DNA from: Saprolegnia diclina VS20
Taxonomy: Eukaryota; Oomycota; Saprolegniomycetes; Saprolegniales; Saprolegniaceae
Assembly: GCF_000281045.1 (NCBI RefSeq)
Contig: NW_008246103.1
Location: 1 to 55,487, forward strand
Direction: 5' to 3'
DNA: 55,487 bases
Below the pieces are notes generated by a model that did not search any database, had not been told where the DNA came from, and worked only from the letters and a program-made list of their open reading frames with translations. Shown piece by piece: positions 20,861-31,849 of the stretch. The first letter of the stretch is position 1. Every line of letters starts with the position of its first letter. The translations under genes and the position numbers were made by a program.

Positions 20861-23800
20861 ATGTCGTTCGCCGCCACGATGAAGAACATCGCTGCCAACA
20901 CCAACATGCCGGCGGGCATGGCGGAGCTGGCCAAGAAGATCCGCGGGGAAGGCAACGACTCCAAGTTCTTTACGACGAGCAAGAAGGGTACGCATGAGCA
21001 TGGCCGCGAAGGCGAGGTCGAGCCACGTGGACGTAGGCGAGACCCACGAGCTGCGCACGGAGCTCGCGGACCAGAGCCGCGACAAGAAGAAGGACGCGGT
21101 GAAGAAGGTCATCGCCAACATGACCGTCGGGAAGGACGTCTCGATGCTCTTCACGGACGTCGTCAACTGCATCCAGACGGCCGACACGCAGTTGAAGAAG
21201 CTCGTGTACCTCTACCTGATCAACTACGCCAAGAGCAACCCGGACTTGACGATCCTCGCCGTCAACACCTTTGTCAAAGTACGTGCTTGTTGGGATTTAG
21301 TACGAGAAGCTGCAGCAGCGGCGAGCGTAGGATGCCAACGACCCGAACCCGCTCCTGCGCGCGCTCTCGGTCCGGACCATGGGCTGCATCCGCGTCGACC
21401 GCATCACGGAATATTTATGCGAGCCGCTGCGCAAGTGCTTGACGGACGAGGTACGCGCATGGCCGAGGCAGCATTGATCGATGCATGTGGTTCGTAGGAC
21501 CCGTACGTGCGCAAGACTGCCGCGATCTGCGTCGCCAAGCTCTACGACATCAACCCCGAGCTTGTTGACGAACAGGGCTTTTTGGACATGCTGCGCGAGC
21601 TCATCTCCGACTCGAACCCGACGGTGCGCATCGCTTCTTTGCTCCAGAAGCTCATGCAGTGCATGTAGGTCGTCGCAAACGCTGTCGCGGCCTTGTCTGA
21701 AATCTCGGAGAACGGCGGCGCCCACCAGTTCAAGGTTCGCACTGTCCATGTACATGGTGTATCCTCATATAGCGATGTGTAGATCACCAAGTCGGTGCTC
21801 CAGAAGCTCCTCGCGGCGCTCAACGAGTGCAACGAATGGGGCCAGGTGTTCGTCTTGGACGCGTTGGCCAACTACGTGCCGACGGACTCGCGTGAAGCCG
21901 AAGGCATCATCGAGCGCGTCACGCCGCGTCTCCAGCACGCCAACTCGGCCGTCGTGCTCTCGGCCGTCAAGGTCATCATGAAGTACGTATTCTTTCCTCT
22001 GTCCTTGGCGTGTGTCTCACATTGCAAGTAGGTTCTTGGAAAAAGTGTCGAACGCAGACACGGAGCGTGCGCTCTCGCGCAAGATGGCGCCGCCGCTTGT
22101 GACGCTGCTCTCGACCGAGCCCGAGATCCAATACGTCGCGCTGCGCAACATCAACCTCATCGTGCAGAAGCGGCCGACGATCTTGTCGAACGAGATCAAG
22201 GTCTTCTTCTGCAAGTACAACGACCCGATTTACGTCAAGGTATTTGCTTCATATGATGAAGGCTGCAACATTCCTATGTCACTTTGGTCTAGATGGAGAA
22301 GCTCGAGATCATCATCCGCCTCGTCTCGGACCGCAACATCGAGCAGGTCCTTCTCGAGTTCAAGGAGTATGCGACCGAGGTCGACGTGGACTTTGTGCGT
22401 CGGAGCGTGCGCGCGATTGGGCGGTGCGCCATCAAGCTCAACAACGCGGCTGAAAAGTGCATTCAAGTGCTCCTCGAACTCATTCAGACCAAGGTCAACT
22501 ACATTGTGCAAGAAGCGATCGTCGTCATCAAGGACATCTTCCGCAAGTACCCGAACCAGTACGAGAGCATCATTGCGACCTTGTGCGAGAACCTCGACAC
22601 GCTCGACGAGCCCGAGGCCAAGGCGTCGATGATTTGGATCATTGGCGAGTACGCCGAGCGCATCGACAACGCGGACGAGCTCCTGCAGTCGTTCCTGGAC
22701 TCGTTCGAGGACGAGACGGCGCAAGTCCAGCTCCAGCTGCTCACGTCGACGGTCAAGCTCTTCTTGAAGCGCCCGAACGAGACGCAGGCCATGGTCCAGG
22801 CCGTCCTCAAGAAGGCGACGGAAGAGAGCGACAACCCGGATTTGCGCGACCGTGGGTACGTGTACTGGCGCCTCCTCTCGGCCAACCCCGAGGCCGCCAA
22901 GGCTGTCGTGCTCTCGGAGAAGCCCGTGATCAGCGACGACACGTTTACGCTCGAGCCGTCCATCTTGGACGAGCTCATCGGCAAGATCTCGACGCTCGCG
23001 AGTGTGTACCACAAGCTCCCCAACACGTTTGTCGTGCGCACCAACATTGCCGACATCCAAAAGCAAAACGAAGAGGAGCGCGACACGGAAGGCGACGAGC
23101 GCTACGACGACGGCGCTGAAACGTCGGACGGTGGCGCGTCGGCGGGCGGCCCTGTTGACCTCCTCGACATGGGCGGGCTCTCGGTCGGTGGCGGCCATGC
23201 CCCGGCGGCCGCGCCGCCTGCCGCGCCGCTCGACATCTTTGGCAGCCCGACGCCGTCGGCGGCGGCGCCAACAAAGAAGATGCTGCCGTTGACGAACGCG
23301 CAGTCGGGCAAGGGCCTCGTGCTCCGTGGGTGCTACAGCCGTCGGGCCGGCGCGTTCCACCTCGACATGGAAGTCGAGAACCAAAGCGCGGTGGCGATCC
23401 CGAGCCTCGCGATCCAGCTGAACAAGAGCACGTTTGGTGTCGTGCCGACGCAGCCGCAAGTGACGTTCCCGTCGCCGCTCGCGCCCGGCGCGTCGACGAC
23501 GTGCTCGATCCCGATGACGGTGAGCCCCCAGTTTGTGAACGCGACCGTCGCGCCCAACACGGCGGTCCAAGCCGCGCTCAAGAACATGGGCTCCAACGAC
23601 GTCATTTACTTTACGACCGAGCTCGACGTGAGCGCGATTTGCACGGAAGCCGGTCTCGTCGAGAAGGGCGAGTTTATCAACCTCTGGAAGAGCATCCCGG
23701 AGGCCAACGAGACGTACTTTACGCTCCAGCTCGGCCCGGCGTCGGCATCCGTCGACGGTCTCGCGGCGTTGCTCAAGGCGCGCAACATCTTTTACGTCGC

Positions 23801-23978
23801 CAAGCGGGCGGTCGACGGCAAGGAGATTGGGTACTTTTCGTTCAAGACAATGACCAACGTGCTCGCGCTCCTCGAAGTGACGTTCGACGGCTCGACCGTC
23901 GCCAAGATGTGCGTCAAGGGCGAGCAAATGGCGTTCAACGGCGTCTTCCAGAAGATGCTCGAGGCCCTCGTCGCGTAA
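20861..23978 (+). CDS. Beta-adaptin of AP-1/AP-2 clathrin adaptor
   Basis: About eight exons, about 910 aa; first exon 20861-20987, second 21037-21278, last from about 22293. The trunk is an armadillo-type solenoid: [78 protein letters not shown], which are signature beta1/beta2-adaptin sequences. Then come a hinge with VDLLDMGG and Ala/Pro-rich sequence (about 23140-23280) and the C-terminal appendage ear to 23978. It forms the large subunit of AP-1 (trans-Golgi/endosome) or AP-2 (plasma membrane), binding clathrin and cargo. As in other protists, one beta chain may serve both complexes. An N-terminal extension before the first helix ([20 protein letters not shown]) is longer than usual. Confidence 0.95.
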
Positions 23979-24356
23979 TTCGTTCGAAAATGCACTTAGT
24001 CGCTTGGTTTCAAATTAGGATTATTGTACGCTATGGCTACGGGGCGTGGAGATCAGCAATCTCATGTAGAACTTGCTCCTCCATCAAGGCGCAAGCGCCG
24101 ATATCAGGTAGCTAGAATAGGTGTCATCATCTCTCCACGTCCTCCATTGTCGTCTACGAGGCGCCTGTTGAATTCGGAAATGAGCGAAACGAGCGCCGAC
24201 CCAAATGATTGGTTGGGATTTTAGTCCTGGTTTCGTATCCGGATGGGCATGGGCGCCTCGTTTTAGGGCGTGTGTGCCGAAACGAGATCCCGGCGCCTAG
24301 CTGAAGGCCACCACAAAACACCAGCGGCGGCGAGGGAGCGACAGAGGAAGGCAGCC
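23979..24356. other. Intergenic region
   Basis: 378 bases between the beta-adaptin stop and the ISY1 start, same strand. A short open frame near 24024-24224 has no protein character. Nothing else seen. Confidence 0.5.
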
Positions 24357-25188
24357 ATGGCCCGTAACGAAGAGAAGGCGAATGCGATGCTCAACCGATG
24401 GACGTCCATGAAGACGGACATGTCCAAGGTCGTTCATGGGTGCGTCGCCGGCAGCGAAGGAGACTGCGACTCATGGGCTGTCGTAGGCGCCGCCCGTTTG
24501 ACACGAAAGAGTGCACATCGCTCGCCGACGCCGAGCGCTACCGCCGCCAAGTGATCCGCATCATCTCGCGCAAGGTGTCGGAGATCCAGAATGGTGGGCA
24601 TCGGATACATCGCTAGGTGACAACGACTCACGCCATGGGCTAGCCTCGCTTGGCGAGCACGTGATCCGCGACCTCAACGACCTCATCAACAAGCGCATCG
24701 GCGAGAAGCACATGTGGGAGAAGCGCATCGTCGAGCTTGGCGGATCACGCTACGCGTCGGGCAAGTTTGAAGACGGGTACGAGGCCGACGGCGTGACGCT
24801 GCAGAGCGGGAAGGGCTACAAGTACTTTGGCGCGGCAAAGAATCTACCGGGCGTTCGCGAGCTCTTTGAGAAGAAAGAACCGCCCAAGCAGAAGCGGAGT
24901 CGGTATGTGGTATTCCCATGCAACGAGACGACTGATTTCCTCCATAGAAAAGACATGTACCTCGGCATCGAGCCCGACTACTATGGCCAGTTGGACGTCG
25001 CCGACGACGCCGACCTCGTCGCCGAAGAAGCAATGATGGAGGCCCGACGCATCCAGGAAGCCATTGCGGAGTGGGAGCGCAGAGAAGCCGAGAAGCTCGA
25101 GGCGCAGCAACAGGTAACACCATTGGTTGCATGGCCCGAACGCACGACTCATGTCTGTCTATGCACGTAGCCGGCGCCGCTTCTATAA
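24357..25188 (+). CDS. ISY1: Pre-mRNA splicing factor ISY1
   Basis: Five exons (24357-24439, 24487-24593, 24644-24902, 24948-25113, 25171-25188), about 210 aa. Conserved ISY1 features in order: MARNEEKANAMLNRW at the start; RRPF and DAERYRRQVIRIISRKVSEI; then LGEHVIRDLNDLINKRIGEK, WEKRIVELGG, GYKYFGAAKNLPGVRELFEK, and EPDYYGQLD. ISY1 is part of the Prp19-associated (NTC) complex and contacts the catalytic RNA core, influencing splicing fidelity. The last exon encodes only PAPLL before the stop; the C-terminal coiled segment is shorter than in animals. Very sure of identity. Confidence 0.95.
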
Positions 25189-25478
25189 GGCACACGACCC
25201 AGACAGCCTCGAGTCTGCGAGCAACAACCTCACTACGCCCTTTAATTCTATCTAATCGTGCCAGTTCGACTTCATGCATCTTGCTGACATGGCTCCTTGC
25301 GTCGCGATTGCATACCGCTGCATACAAAGAGCATCCTGCACTGGGAGCTACGCGTCCACGAGTAGCTAGCTCCCACAGTCTGGATCGACGTTGTTGACGC
25401 ACGCGTCCAAACAATCTATATATTGCAATTAAGTTGAGGTCGTTCGTCGATGCAAACGAGGCCATATTAGCCACGTAT
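25189..25478. other. Convergent intergenic region
   Basis: 290 bases between the ISY1 stop and the stop of the minus-strand small gene. Nothing recognised. Confidence 0.5.
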
Positions 25479-25755
25479 TTATTGACGGAAGTGCGTGATG
25501 GGTTCCATCTTCTGGTGGGCGGCGTAGGCCTTCGTGGCCTCCTTCCATTCCGCCGACGTCGTCTTGGGCTCGCCAGGGGCAGCGCCGCCGAAGTCCTCAC
25601 CTACAGATCGCATGAGCCATGAGCGTTCGCCATGGCGTGTGGGTACCCGAGTAGCGGAGCGAGCCAAAGACGGCGTACGAGCAGGCGAAGCAGCCGGCAA
25701 TCGAGACGCCAATGGCCTGCGTCTTGGGCAACTTGGTCAAGAGCTCGTACAACAT
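25479..25755 (-). CDS. Small single-pass membrane protein, probably mitochondrial
   Basis: Two exons (25647-25755, 25479-25600; 46-base intron GTACCC..TGTAG, phase 1), 76 aa. Begins MLYELLTKLPKTQAIG, followed by one hydrophobic helix (VSIAGCFACSYAVFGSL) and a hydrophilic tail ending EPITHFRQ. The size and layout match small accessory subunits of respiratory complexes or assembly factors, but I do not recognise the family. The smooth frame through the splice argues for a real gene. Confidence 0.6.
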
Positions 25756-26358
25756 CTTACTTCGAAGGTGAAATGGGAATAGCCACCTCGCCGCCAATTG
25801 TTCACCCATCGACTTTGACAGGTTTATCCGTTTCCGCAGGCAATCGACAAACCACTACCAAGGTTGCCCACACGTAATAATTTTCCGCATATTCCAATTG
25901 AAATACCATCCAAGACCAAAGCCAAAGGGACCCGAAAGAGCATTGTCAAATTACGTCAACACAGAGAAATGCACCATCCGGATGCGAGGCAACCGTCGTA
26001 TCCGGATTGCATGGCTTTGCATCGCCGCGTCGACGCCGCATAATATGAGCGGCGCGGCAACATGGTGCATGGGCCTGGCTGGCTGGCTCCATGGCCAGCG
26101 TGGCATCCATGGTCGACCGGACCCATGCCATGGAGGTATCATGGCGGCGTGATGCATGCGTGCAGCATCCCGCCACGGGCAGGTCGATACGTCCCAGGAT
26201 CGACGATGATGTCCAAGGAAGCCTTGCATTGCGATGTATCTTACGACGAGGCGAAGCGCGCCGTGTCTCTAGCGCCATCCGCCATTCACGATCATGGTAA
26301 CATGGCACATGCAGGCGCGTATTGATCTAGTTGTATATACAGAAGTGGTTGCCGTTGC
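25756..26358. other. Intergenic region with CATGG cluster
   Basis: About 600 bases between minus-strand genes. Six CATGG words lie within 26061-26144. No gene seen. Holds the promoter of the small membrane protein gene. Confidence 0.45.
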
Positions 26359-29101
26359 CTACAACTTCATCGAGCGGCAAATGGTGAGCATCATTTCAAT
26401 GCCGCGGAGCTCGCGGACGCGCGCCTTGATGGCCTCGTCCTGGCCGCAGAGCGATGCGAGGAGGATCGCAACGTTCTTGCGCGCGACCTTGTCGTCTTTG
26501 GCGCTGCGCATGCACTCGACGAGCGCCTCGAGCCCACCGTTCTGCACGATCGCGTCGACGTCACTGCGCTGGCCGTCGCGCACGAGCGCAATTGCACACT
26601 TGGTCGCGTTCGCCAAGCAGCGCTCAAACGCCGGCGGGAACGGCGGCGTGTGCGAGAGGAGGCCGCTGCGGAAGAGCGCCGTGAGGCAGTGGGCGCGGCG
26701 ACAAAAAGCCCGTGTCGACGGCAGGTCCATGGCCCACGCAAAGTGGCACAGCACTTGCGCCCGCACGTGCCACGTCATGGCATCCGGCATCGCCGAAGCC
26801 GTGGACGTTTCGAGGACGCGCCAGAGCAGTGCAAGGTCGCTCGGCCGCGCCAGTTCCTCGCGCAGCGCCGGCAGTGAGTGGAGGCGGCAGAGGAGGCTCA
26901 CGCAGTGCGACTGGAGCATGCGCTCGCCTAGAAATGAGTTGACATCTGTCAAGCGGACTTGAGTCGCTTACCGTCGCGGTCCAGAAGCATAAAGAGGACG
27001 CGAGGCGCGCCAGCCGTGTGCAGGTCAGTGCGGATGGCCGATGTCGGATTGATGGCGAGGTTGAGCAGCACCGCCGCCGCGCGCTCGGACGCTGACGCGG
27101 CCAGCGTGTCGACCAAGCTCTGTGTCATCTACCGTTGCATGGGCGCATATGACACCGTGCGTCAAGCCTTCTCTGGAAGATACCTCGAGGTGCAAATCTG
27201 GCTCGGTCTCGACGATCGCCCGAAAGATACTTTCGTTCGAGAGGTTGAGCAGCAGGCCAAGCACGTCGCTGAGCGCCTCGGACGCCGGTGCGCCCAGAAA
27301 GGCCAGACTCTGACGAAGGACGGGTTGGACCAGCGACGTCGTCAGCGTCACCCGGCACGCGTGGACGTCCGAGACCGTGATGAGCAGGCGCGCTGCCGTC
27401 GCCGTCACGACGCTACGCGGCGCCAAGAGGCGCAGCAGCTGTGCAAGGAGGCTTGGTGTTTGCACGACCAACGTCTTCCACAACGGCACGGCGAGAAGCG
27501 CCTCCAAGAGCTGCCACAAGGCTGGCGTGTTCGACGACGCCAAGGCAGCTGTGAACCAGGCGCGAAACGCGACGTCATGATACAAGGCGCGCTTGTTGCG
27601 GTCGTCGGTGGCCGTCGCGGCGACGAGGCAGTCGAGGGCCGTCGCGTTGGTTTCCGCTGCCGCCGCCACGGACGCCAGGGCACCCGACGTTCGAAAGAGC
27701 AGACGCACCTGTGCATCGACGTGGAGCACGGGCGAGAGGGCCACCATGGCCGCGTCGTCGAGCTTTGCAAGGAGCTTCTTCGCAGCGTGCAAATGCAGCG
27801 TGTCAAGAGTCGGGACCGCCACCATGGACGCGTCGAGCGCCGACCGCGCGCACACGTCGTCGTACTCGCCGACAATCGCAGAGTGCTGCTCGAGGAGGTC
27901 CTTGTTGTCCGGATAGAGCCGCGTCGCTTCCTTCATGACGGCGGCGGCGCCTTGTAGGTCCTGCAAACGGTGGAGCACGGCGGCTTTGCGCGAGAGCGCC
28001 TTCATGTGCGCGGGAGCTACGTACAGCGCGCGCGTACAAAACTCGAGCGCATCGTCAAGGCACTCGAGCCGCAGATAAGACTGCGCGATGTTGGTCAAGA
28101 CGGCCGCGTCGTGGGGCGCTTCGGCGAGCGCCGCCACGTACTGCTTGATGGCGTCGACGTATTGCTTGCGCTTGTAGTGCGCGTTCCCGCGCGTCTTGAG
28201 CTCTAACACCAGATTCAACAAGACGAGAAAATGAGAGTCGGGCGTGTACTCTCGGCGAGCTTGGCCTTTTCGCGCGTCGACTTTCGACGCTTGGCAATGT
28301 CTTCTTGGAACTGCGTGCAGAACTCTGGGTTCGCGCGCTCGAACGCGTCGTTCTTCATCTTCTCGTCCAGCGCCGCCTGGCGCGCCTTCTCTTCCAATGT
28401 CACGGGGTCCTTGGGCTCCCATGCGTCCCAGACCGAGTAGTCGTTGGCTAGTAGAGCTCTCATGGGCAAGGTATAGACTTTGTTTGGCGTACCGTCGCGC
28501 GCCTTGTACGCTTGGACAACGCGATTCGCCCACGCATCGGCCTTGGCGCTGGACGCTTCCCCGTCGTCGTCCTCGGCGCGCTCGATGGAAAAGCGGAGCT
28601 TGGCGCGCGTCCACCAGTTCTCGTGCTCGTCGGCTTTCTCCTTGCGCTTGCGCTCCTCCTGCATTGCCCACATACAGAGGCTGTCGATGATGGCTCTTCT
28701 TGACGCACCTCGCGCTGCTTGCGCTCGGCTTCGCGCTTTTGGCGAGCGCGCTCTTCCGCAGCCTCTTGCTCAGGCGTGAGGTAGCCTGGCACCTAATGCG
28801 TCATGAGCAACGTGGTGCCATCCACGCGAAATGCGTACGTCGCACTCGTCGGGATCGAACGTGCCATTCTTGATCTGGTCGACGGCGCGGGCCACCTACG
28901 CAGCAGGATTCGCAGGTGGCACGCAGCTTGGCCGTCACGCACCGCGTCGGCCTTGCGCACAAAGTCGTCGAGGTCCTGGTTGGAGACGCCGCTGCGGCGC
29001 TCCATGTCGAGCAGGTCCATCGGGTTCATCATGCTGTCGAGCAACTCGGTATCTTGGAAGATCTTCCAAGAACCGTTGCGACGCAAAATAGTGTACGACA
29101 T
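26359..29101 (-). CDS. TPR/ARM protein, TTC12-like (candidate dynein-arm assembly factor)
   Basis: About nine exons, about 780 aa, starting MSYTILRRNGSWKIFQD at 29101. Spliced order: LDDFVRKADAVARAVDQIKNG (like the DLxxFLxxVDEI start of TTC12); a charged helix rich in Glu/Arg/Lys; a WWTRAKLRF segment; three TPR motifs (TRGNAHYKRKQYVDAIKQY, LTNIAQSYLRLECLDDALEF, ALSRKAAVLHRLQDLQGAA); then a long armadillo-like helical solenoid to the end (LEALVECMRSAKDDKVARKN). TTC12 helps pre-assemble axonemal dynein arms in the cytoplasm. A zoospore-forming oomycete would need such a factor. Homology is at the level of domain order and short motifs; SPAG1- or UNC45-like TPR proteins are alternatives. Confidence 0.7.
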
Positions 29102-29179
29102 GAATAGTATCGTGTACAGTATACACGTGTGTTGGCCTTTTGTGTGAAATAGAGTTAATCCGAGGCAGGCAAGCGCAGC

Positions 29180-30582
29180 ATGGCCCACTACCTCAAGCTC
29201 TTCCTCAGCGACGTCAAGAACGCCGACCGGTGCCGATGGGACGATGGAAGCAAGAAGTTTGTGATCGGTCGGCCGCCACAGCGCTTCAATCGCGTCCGCA
29301 TCATGGGCGTCGTCATCGGCGTCGCGCAGCACATGGTCGAGATCGGTACGATGGCCATTGTCACCTCGCTTTGCGCATGCGCCATGCTTGTGCTCGTAGA
29401 CGATGGCTCGGGCACGATCCTCGTTCAGTCGACTGTCGCCATGACGATCCGCCTCGGCGACCTCGTACGTGCCACGCCATGATGTGGCGATGGCACCACG
29501 CAGCCACTTGTAGATCGATTGCCTCGGCGAGCTCCAGCCTTTGCACCCGCGACTCAAGTGTCAATACGTCATTGGCAACCAGTACGACGGCGCATCCTTC
29601 GCGTGCCATCTCATCGTGCGCCATGTAGCATTTACCCAGTGCAGGACCGCAACATGGAGACCTTGCGGTTCCTCGAAATCATTCAGCTGCACGTCCTTGC
29701 GCGAGCACCGCAAACCTCATCGAGCTCGCATTAGGTACAAGCAATGCTATTTTTCGGACTTGCCGGCGCCAACCGACGCGATGGACGGCGTCACGCCACT
29801 CCCGGCCGTCGTCAAGGCGACCATCAAGCGCAAGTTCACCACCGAGGGACTCAGCGATTCATTGACGGCGGCGGCGCCTCCCGCCGAGTACTTTCTAACC
29901 GTGCGCGAGGCCGAGTGCGACCGCTTCGCGAGGGGTTTGCGTCAGCTCGAGCTACGGTGCGCCTTGCATATTGTAGTTTGAGATGCCACCTGCTTGGTAG
30001 AGCCAACAAGCCACCGTACGCGATCATCAAGGCAAGCGACACCGTTGTCTTGAACGGAGCCTTCGTTTCCAAGGTCCGGGCCAAGCGAACGTACCCCAGC
30101 GTTGCCCACGCTCTCGCTGCGGAAGATCCGGCGCTCCTCCTTCCAGAAGGCGTGGCACCTGCGACGGGTACGTCTCGCCGCCGCTGGCGTCTATACTACT
30201 ATGTCCATAGCTGCCAGCCACTTTCGCAGCTACATCAGCGAGTACGAAGAGAAGGCTGGTGGCGTCGTCGTCTTGGAGATGGGCATTGTGCCGGTTGCCG
30301 AGCTCGGCGCCGAGGAAATTGGTGCGTCGATCTTTTGCTCGCACGAGGCTCTCATCGCACGATATATCTAGGTACGCTGATCTACGAGCAGCTCGAAGCC
30401 GCGCCCGCTGGCCTGACGCTCGAAGAGCTCGCGGTCGCGTGTCCGCAGCTCAAGATCCAACTGATCCTCGACGCAGTCACCAACGTATGCATTCTTGTAG
30501 TGGGGTTTGATTGGGCATGTATCACTAGATGCAAATGGACGGCATCGTCTACGTCGCCAACCTACGGTACCTCGTGCTGTAA
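29180..30582 (+). CDS. STN1: CST complex subunit STN1
   Basis: About nine exons, about 320 aa. Begins MAHYLKLFLSDVKN. An OB fold follows, with VRIMGVVIGVAQHMVEI and, after splicing, DDGSGTILVQS and LGDLIDCLGELQ, then the STN1-type DRNMETLRYKQCYF segment. The C-terminal part forms winged-helix-like units (FRSYISEYEEKAGGVVVLEM; LIYEQLEAAPAGLTLEELA) and ends IVYVANLRYLVL. STN1 with CTC1 and TEN1 binds single-stranded DNA, limits telomerase and directs pol-alpha fill-in. The splice at about 29670-29745 uses a weak GTTCCT donor that I inferred from frame. Only 78 bases separate its start from that of the divergent TTC12-like gene, so they share a promoter region. Confidence 0.8.
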
Positions 30583-31707
30583 CCCTCCAAACCGTCGGCG
30601 ACTCACTTCTTCGGCTTCTTTTTGGGCGAGTTGGCCCCCGCGCTCGTCCTTGGACCGCTCGTCCGTCACTTGACCTTCGGACTCGAGCAAAATAAGCAGC
30701 TCGGCGCGGTGGAGGCGCAGCGCGATGTTGGTTTCCGTCGGATCGATCACAAGCACGAGGTCGGACGCTGTGGAAGCATCCCGGACGCGCTGCTTCATGT
30801 CGAGGCCCGGCACTGTGCAAAACGGGTTTCTGCGCCGGAGGGCCACGCCGAGCGCGGCTGCGACCTGGGAGCTCTTGGCGACAAAGTCCGTGTCATGGAC
30901 CATGCGCAGCAAGTAGTTGGTCCCGCGCCACACGAACGGCATCGGACGCACCTATGACGTATATCGGTAGAGCAATAGATCGATGGAGGCATATGGACGC
31001 ACGAGGATGCGGCGCCAAAGCGCAATGGCTTCGACGACGTCGATGGACGCCAGGCGCAGCTGCAGAAGCGCTTGGAGGAGGTCGGTTGGCGGCGTCGGCG
31101 GCACAAAGCCCGTTGCGAGCTCGAGGGTGTAGTCAAGACACGCTTCGCGCACAACGATCGCACGCAAAACGGCAAGCTCCTTGGTGGACTGGGACGCAAA
31201 CTGCTGGTGCGAGATCGGCGCGAGCTTGGTCGTGGCCTTGCGCATGATCCCAACCGGCGCCACTTCAACTTGAAAGAAACGGTCATATCCGAAAACTAGA
31301 ATGGAGTTACCCTTTCAACGCCCAAGGCCGGCACCAACACGGTGCTGCTATCGTTGCTCTGGCACGTTGCGGCGGCGACGTTTGAAGCCCGGCTCGATGT
31401 TCATCTCATCGAGAATGTCTAGCTAAAGCCCGCAGTCGACCACGTCGTTCGCGTGGCAGAACGTCGCGTAGGCTTTCTTGTCGTCTGACGTGCAGTGCTG
31501 CTGGAGCGGCCGCGCAAGCACGATACGATCGTACAAGCGCCAACCTGCGTCGGGTGGAGAAGCCAGGCGGTGCGGGAGAGAGGAGCCTCGGACCTCCTCT
31601 GCCCAGCGCGCGCCCATGACCCATGCTTCGTCGTCGCGGGCAACTGCCACGGGACGTTTCGATTGGCTGTTACCTTTTCTGCCTCGTCTACGCTCTAGCG
31701 GCAGCAT
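30562..31707 (-). CDS. Unknown helical protein; exon structure interrupted by a TAG
   Basis: Splices at about 30952-31000 (GTGCGTCC..CATAG) and about 31284-31370 (GTCGCC..TTCTAG) give a continuous chain: MNIEPGFKLFGYDRFFQVEV, then helices (ELAVLRAIVVREACLDYTLELA; LLQLRLASIDVVEAIALWRR; GTNYLLRMVHDTDFVAKSSQ), and a charged end. The 5' frame (31423-31707) reads AYATFCHANDVVDCGL, then TAG, then LDILDEMNIEP in the same frame. I found no intron of normal size that removes the TAG. This may be a nonsense mutation, a sequencing error, or an exon I mis-set. The stop overlaps the end of STN1 by 21 bases on the other strand. Family not recognised. Confidence 0.45.
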
Positions 31708-31807
31708 AACTTCACCGCTATAGAGGCCTCCTATAGCGGCAGACCTCGATTTTTAGCGATAGCCATAACTATAGCGGTGCGTTGGACCACGTTGTCACCG
31801 CTATAAC
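31694..31807. promoter_or_regulatory. Cluster of CTATAGCGG motifs in both orientations
   Basis: CTATAGCGG or its reverse complement occurs four times (about 31715, 31731, 31769, 31798), and a CTCTAGCGG variant at about 31693. The last two form a second inverted repeat (TATAGCGGTG facing CACCGCTATA). The arrangement suggests repeated binding sites for a dimeric factor or a small inverted-repeat element. The site lies between the H3-like gene's stop and the next minus-strand gene's start. Confidence 0.5.
31715..31739. repeat. Near-perfect 25-base palindrome CCGCTATAG...CTATAGCGG
   Basis: CCGCTATAGAGG facing CCTCCTATAGCGG, differing from a perfect palindrome by one base. It lies just upstream of the first exon of the unknown minus-strand gene and is part of a cluster of the same motif. 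Confidence 0.8.
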
Positions 31808-31849
31808 ACCATGCGACATGCAATAACAAGCGTGACAGTTATAGATTAG

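Noticed and set aside
22230-23927. 565-codon minus-strand frame opposite beta-adaptin
   Set aside because: Shadow frame; no recognisable protein features, sense strand is clearly beta-adaptin.
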